The notes below the pieces were generated by a model, which did no database searches, was not told the DNA's origin, and saw only the letters and a list, made by a program, of their open reading frames with translations. The position numbers and the translations under genes were made by a program. 64,000 nucleotides of DNA from Murimonas intestini (GTDB taxonomy: Bacteria; Bacillota; Clostridia; Lachnospirales; Lachnospiraceae), in contig QGGY01000001.1 in the NCBI GenBank assembly GCA_003148945.1, positions 558,001-622,000 on the forward strand. Direction: 5' to 3'. This document shows positions 60,244 through 64,000 of the stretch, one piece after another. How positions within the stretch are numbered: position 1 is the first letter of the stretch; the number at the start of each line of letters is the position of its first letter.

Positions 60244-61550
60244 CATTATATCAAAATATTGAATCGTTTTTTGTAGATTACGGCTATACATTAGAGATGT
60301 TTTTAGCAATCTTATTGTTTGCATGTTATATGGAAAGAAAAGAAAGGTTTATGATCCGGCTGGCAGGCAGTTATTGTATGGTTTTAGCATATACTATCTT
60401 ATTTCACAAAACAGCAGGACATCAGGATGTATGGATGGAGCTGCTTTTTTACATACTGATGAACCTGATTCTTTACCTGGTCTTGAAAGTCTGCTTTTGT
60501 GAATCGGGCTGGAGCAGGCTGTTTGTATTGATCGGGGCAGATGCGACACAGCATATGGCATTTCGGATATATTCTGTTATTTTATCTTTTATGGGAATAG
60601 GGTACGAAGGGATCTGGTCAGCTCTTTTAAATGCCTGCATCATTGCAATTGTATATTTGACAGTATTTATGATTTTCCGAAAGCAGCTGGTGGATATAAA
60701 AGAGCATGTATATGCCGGCAGGGCAAATATTATTTTAGGAATGGCAGTTTTTGCAGTAGCATTTTTGATTTTTCAATTCGAGGAAAAGTATGAGTTTATG
60801 CAGACAAATCCGGAGCTGAATCTTCTTTTTGCGTCATATGCGATACTGGCGGCGGCTTTTTTACTGGCGCTGTTATATGGAGTATTTCAAAGCAGGAAAA
60901 TGACAGATGAGATGGCAATGCTGGAAGAGGTGATAGACCGGCAGAAATTCCAGTATCAGCTGATGAAGGAAAATATAGACCATGTCAACATAAAATGCCA
61001 TGACATGAAGCAGCAGATATCAATGTTTGAAAACCGGATCGACCGTGAGGCCCTTCAGGAGATTAAATCCATTATCCATGTATATGATACGACTTTTAAA
61101 ACAGAAAATGAAGTGCTGGATATATTTCTTCAGGAAAAACTGCTGCAATGTGAACGGGAACAGATCAGGATGGATTGTATCGTAGATGGAAAATGCGTAG
61201 ATTTTATACGTCCGGCTGACCTTTATACATTAGTGGGAAATGCGATAGATAATGCAGTGGAAGCTGTCAGGAAAATAGAAAATCCAGAGAAGCGCATCAT
61301 TTCATTGTCTGTGAGAAAAAGCATGAATATGGTACTGATCCATGTGGACAATGAGTATGTGGGAGACATCATGATGCAAAACGGGCTTCCTGTTTCGGCC
61401 AAAGGAGACCCCTTGAATCATGGATTTGGAATGAGGAGCATGAATCTGATCGCTGAAAAATATAATGGGACGCTCTCCGTGGTGCTGAAGGACCACATAT
61501 TTAATATTAATATTCTGATCCCTGTTTCTGAGAAAAGTCCTTCTGCATGA
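60237..61550 (+). CDS. GHKL-type sensor histidine kinase (AgrC-like)
   Basis: 437 residues. Six or seven membrane helices occupy the first 215 residues, followed by a coiled coil and an AgrC-type phosphorylation helix (KCHDMKQQISMFE, His255), then a GHKL ATPase (VGNAIDNAVEAV N-box, GFGMRSM G-box). It should sense a peptide or small extracellular signal and phosphorylate the overlapping LytTR regulator. No AgrD-like peptide or AgrB processing gene is adjacent, so the signal is unknown. Confidence 0.93.
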   Translation: MLTLYQNIESFFVDYGYTLEMFLAILLFACYMERKERFMIRLAGSYCMVLAYTILFHKTAGHQDVWMELLFYILMNLILYLVLKVCFCESGWSRLFVLIGADATQHMAFRIYSVILSFMGIGYEGIWSALLNACIIAIVYLTVFMIFRKQLVDIKEHVYAGRANIILGMAVFAVAFLIFQFEEKYEFMQTNPELNLLFASYAILAAAFLLALLYGVFQSRKMTDEMAMLEEVIDRQKFQYQLMKENIDHVNIKCHDMKQQISMFENRIDREALQEIKSIIHVYDTTFKTENEVLDIFLQEKLLQCEREQIRMDCIVDGKCVDFIRPADLYTLVGNAIDNAVEAVRKIENPEKRIISLSVRKSMNMVLIHVDNEYVGDIMMQNGLPVSAKGDPLNHGFGMRSMNLIAEKYNGTLSVVLKDHIFNINILIPVSEKSPSA

Positions 61551-61590
61551 GACACAATAGCACTGCATTTTAGATTATGTCCCATTTTTT
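61547..61590 (+). terminator. Probable terminator after the two-component operon
   Basis: ATGAGACACAAT can pair imperfectly (two mismatches) with ATTATGTCCCAT, followed by TTTTTT. It separates the kinase gene from the GH3 gene. Confidence 0.5.
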
Positions 61591-61655
61591 ATAATTTAGG
61601 TTGAAATGGAAAGAAACATAATGAAAAGTGCTACAATTCTCTTAGAAAAAATAAA

Positions 61656-61684
61656 AAGCAGGTGCTGATTGTAAGAACCTGCTT
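61656..61684 (+). promoter_or_regulatory. Hairpin just before the GH3 ribosome site
   Basis: AAGCAGGT and ACCTGCTT form an 8 bp stem with a 13-base loop that ends one base before the GAAGGAGG ribosome site (61685-61692). It could stabilise the leader or modulate translation. No T-run follows. Confidence 0.4.
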
Positions 61685-61700
61685 GAAGGAGGAAAAGGAT

Positions 61701-64000
61701 ATGAAAATTGACAGCAGGAAAAAGGCGGCTCGTGTTTGTGCCGGTCTGCTTGCCGGAATTCTGGGTATCTCGTCTTCAACGTATGCTGTAGTGAATGCGC
61801 AGCGTTCGACGCTAGATGCCAATTTAGGTACATCCAGTTATAAGGTTGTAACGGATACAAGTGCATCGGATGATAACCTTTACGGTATCACGGCGAAACA
61901 GGGAAAAGTCATCAATGTGGATGGTGAGGAAGTCGAAGTTGACTGCACTACATTGGAAGGTTTGTTTGAGTACGAGAAAGACGTGGCCGTGCGTCAGGCG
62001 GCAGAGAGCGCTGTCCTTCTGAAAAACGAAAACAATGTTCTGCCAATGGAAAGGGAAGATATGCAGAACGTTACGCTGCTTGGTTCCCGTTCTTATGCAG
62101 TGCTGGGTGAGATTGAAATGTGGGGAATGCTCCGCAAGACAATTTCCGGAACATCTTTTGGCGGAAAGATGGGCTCCGTTGCACCGGCAGAACTTTCTGT
62201 TTCCATCGCTGACGCGTTGGAAGGCCAGGGATTTACTGTGAATCAGAAAGTGGCGGATGCATATACTGCTTATCTGGAAGAAACAGAAAATCAGGTAGAT
62301 ATAGAGTTTTCTGAGTCATATAGCCCGAATGAATCTAATCCGTCCGATATTGGTCTGGACTCTCTTAAGGATTCTTTTGGAAAAGTGGCGATTGTGACAG
62401 TGGGACGTCCGGCTTCAGAATCGAAATATTATCTTCCGGGTGAAGAGGGGAAAGCGAATCCGGATGAATTCCATAAGGACAAAGATGTACTCGGCCTTTC
62501 CAAGGATGAATTGGCTACTTTGCAGTATGCAAGAGATAATTTTGAAAAGGTAGTCGTCCTGATCAACGCAGTCCAGATGGATCTTCCGGAGCTGGATGAA
62601 TATGCAGATTCAATCATGTGGGTCGGACTACCGGGGGCATATGGATTTGAGGGGATTGCCAGAGTTTTAAATGGAGCAGTTTCCCCATCCGGAGCACTCA
62701 CAGATACATTCGCTGCACAGGCTGCCAATTCGATTGCGATGGTCAATCAGCAGTATTCCTTCCAGTCAGGAAACGGAATCACAATTGATAACGAGGTTTA
62801 TACAAATGAGTATTATGAACCGGAGATGGAATCCATTTACACGGGATATAAATACTATGAATCCCGGTATTACGACTCCGTGATCAATGAGAGAAATGCA
62901 AGGGACGCAGTCGGAGCGACCGGCGGTGCTGATACGTGGAACTATAATCAGGAGGTTGTGTGGCCGTTTGGGTATGGGCTTTCTTATACCAAATTTGATG
63001 AGACCGGCCTGAAAGTGAATGCGGATGATGAAGCTCAGATGCTCCGCGCAAAGGTTACTGTAAAAAACACAGGAGATATGGCTGGAAAACACATTGTACA
63101 GCTCTATGTGCAGGTGCCTTATGTTAGTGACGGTGTGGAGAAGAGTGCCATCCAGCTGGCGGGATTTGCCAAGACAGATGTGCTGGAGCCGGGCGGGGAA
63201 CAGACAGTAGAAATCAACTGTGATTATGAATACTTTGCATCCTGGGACAGAACATTAGAACATAACGGCGTACAGGGCGGTTATATTCTTGACAGCGGAG
63301 ATTATTACTTTACAACCGGAAACGGCGTAAACGATGCACTGAACAATATTCTTGCTGTACAGGGATACACCACAGAAAATACAGATGGATATATGACATC
63401 TGACGGTGATAAAGATAAGGTTGTTGCAGATGCGTTCGACAGAATCGAGATCACAAAGAGCAATTCAGGGGAAATGTATCAGAATCAGCTTGATAACATG
63501 GATCTTGCCCTTCAGATCGAAGGCGTGGAAAACTTTTCAAGAAGTGACTGGAAAAATAACTGGCCGAAAGTTTACAGCGACCTTACTCCGGCAGAATCTA
63601 TGAAGGATGCGCTGGAGAATCAAGTCTATACATTAAATGAAAACGGGGACCCGTCCAGCGTGAAATTTGGCCAGGATAACGGACTGACTTTAGCAGACCT
63701 GAAACCGGAAAAGGGTGAGAAATTAAGCTATGATGATCCGCTTCTTCAGATGTATGTAGAACAGTATGATCTGGGAGATGCAGTTGCAGCTCTGATCAAC
63801 GGGGACAGTTATTCATTCGGACCTACAACGGTGGCAGGCAAAGAAAAAGCGCAGACAATTGCCATTTTGGATGACGGACCGATGGGATTCGATTCATATA
63901 ATGCGGGAAAAGGCGCTGAGATCAAAGCGGAGAATGATCCGTACAATGCGAAGAACGATCCGGATTATGAGACCTATAAAGATACTGCAATGAGGATACT
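61701..64000 (+). CDS. Beta-glucosidase, GH3, with permuted domain order (3' end outside window)
   Basis: At least 766 residues, still open at the window end. An N-terminal signal-anchor (about 8-34) is followed directly by the GH3 alpha/beta-sandwich (RQAAESAVLLKNENNVLP near 100; SIMWVGLPGAYGFEGIARVL), then PFGYGLSYTKF (near 422) and a fibronectin-III-like region. Only after about residue 650 does the start of the GH3 barrel appear (DPLLQMYVEQYDLGDAV, then AILDDGPMGF near 722). In standard GH3 enzymes the barrel comes first. The reversed order is known for the Ruminococcus albus and Butyrivibrio beta-glucosidases. The catalytic Asp lies beyond the window. A GGAGG site precedes the ATG. Confidence 0.88.
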   Translation, partial: MKIDSRKKAARVCAGLLAGILGISSSTYAVVNAQRSTLDANLGTSSYKVVTDTSASDDNLYGITAKQGKVINVDGEEVEVDCTTLEGLFEYEKDVAVRQAAESAVLLKNENNVLPMEREDMQNVTLLGSRSYAVLGEIEMWGMLRKTISGTSFGGKMGSVAPAELSVSIADALEGQGFTVNQKVADAYTAYLEETENQVDIEFSESYSPNESNPSDIGLDSLKDSFGKVAIVTVGRPASESKYYLPGEEGKANPDEFHKDKDVLGLSKDELATLQYARDNFEKVVVLINAVQMDLPELDEYADSIMWVGLPGAYGFEGIARVLNGAVSPSGALTDTFAAQAANSIAMVNQQYSFQSGNGITIDNEVYTNEYYEPEMESIYTGYKYYESRYYDSVINERNARDAVGATGGADTWNYNQEVVWPFGYGLSYTKFDETGLKVNADDEAQMLRAKVTVKNTGDMAGKHIVQLYVQVPYVSDGVEKSAIQLAGFAKTDVLEPGGEQTVEINCDYEYFASWDRTLEHNGVQGGYILDSGDYYFTTGNGVNDALNNILAVQGYTTENTDGYMTSDGDKDKVVADAFDRIEITKSNSGEMYQNQLDNMDLALQIEGVENFSRSDWKNNWPKVYSDLTPAESMKDALENQVYTLNENGDPSSVKFGQDNGLTLADLKPEKGEKLSYDDPLLQMYVEQYDLGDAVAALINGDSYSFGPTTVAGKEKAQTIAILDDGPMGFDSYNAGKGAEIKAENDPYNAKNDPDYETYKDTAMRI

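Noticed and set aside
1..64000. rRNA, tRNA, CRISPR array, riboswitch or intact insertion sequence
   Set aside because: No cloverleaf, conserved rRNA segment, regular direct-repeat array, recognised riboswitch core or transposase reading frame was seen on reading; a covariance-model search would be decisive.

Overview
The window looks like a chromosomal segment from a gut-type Lachnospiraceae (Clostridium cluster XIVa) Firmicute. This rests on mid-40s GC by eye, strong AGGAGG ribosome sites, many short regulator-plus-effector cassettes, a ferredoxin-tailed aldo/keto reductase, a FeoA-FeoB fusion, a DltB/DltD-like MBOAT/SGNH pair and a permuted GH3 glucosidase. I see no rRNA, tRNA, CRISPR array, phage module or intact insertion sequence. 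The assignment is inference; no species is claimed.

Layout. (a) 1-3.5 kb: the tail of a probable GntR regulator, then a hybrid histidine kinase overlapping a stand-alone Cache-type membrane sensor. (b) 3.5-10.9 kb: two paralogous LysR regulators border a redox/detoxification block: DUF3737 protein, small helical protein, broken aldo/keto reductase, intact ferredoxin-tailed aldo/keto reductase, Cys-nucleophile hydrolase, a second reductase relic, a carboxymuconolactone decarboxylase-like protein and a lipoprotein with a cyclophilin-like fold. (c) 11.1-12.9 kb: a DUF5131 protein and an alpha-barrel protein, with gene scraps between. (d) 13.1-18.9 kb: response regulator, histidine kinase, FMN-binding protein, FtsX-type permease and ATPase. 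(e) 19.1-22.7 kb: TetR regulator and a tightly overlapped operon of coiled-coil protein, FtsH paralogue and DUF308/HdeD-like protein. (f) 22.8-28.4 kb: a second two-component/ABC cassette. (g) 28.5-33.6 kb: RpiR regulator, sugar acetyltransferase, HAD phosphatase, a palindromic intergenic repeat, diguanylate cyclase, AraC regulator, GNAT.

(h) 33.7-37.9 kb: fused FeoAB iron transporter, HxlR regulator, flavin-type oxidase and methyltransferase. (i) 37.9-41.2 kb: two NTF2-like paralogues and a hydrolase divergent from a TetR gene. (j) 41.3-44.1 kb: Y-family polymerase with a YolD-like partner and a possible SOS box, then a family 8 glycosyltransferase. (k) 44.2-48.4 kb: heterodimeric ABC exporter under a MarR repressor whose operators sit inside near-consensus promoters. 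(l) 48.6-52.8 kb: two HXXEE membrane proteins, a DHFR-like reductase, a polytopic membrane protein, and a TetR gene divergent from an HXXEE-nitroreductase operon with matching operators. (m) 53.1-64 kb: AraC regulator, GH42 beta-galactosidase, a three-helix protein, MBOAT acyltransferase, SGNH-plus-LRR protein, LytTR/GHKL two-component system and a domain-permuted GH3 enzyme running off the end.

The genes work mostly as independent sense-and-respond cassettes (envelope stress or peptide export, quinone or electrophile detoxification, iron uptake, multidrug efflux). The most unusual locus is the last: glycosidases, a surface O-acylation pair and a cell-density-type two-component system appear to share one transcript.
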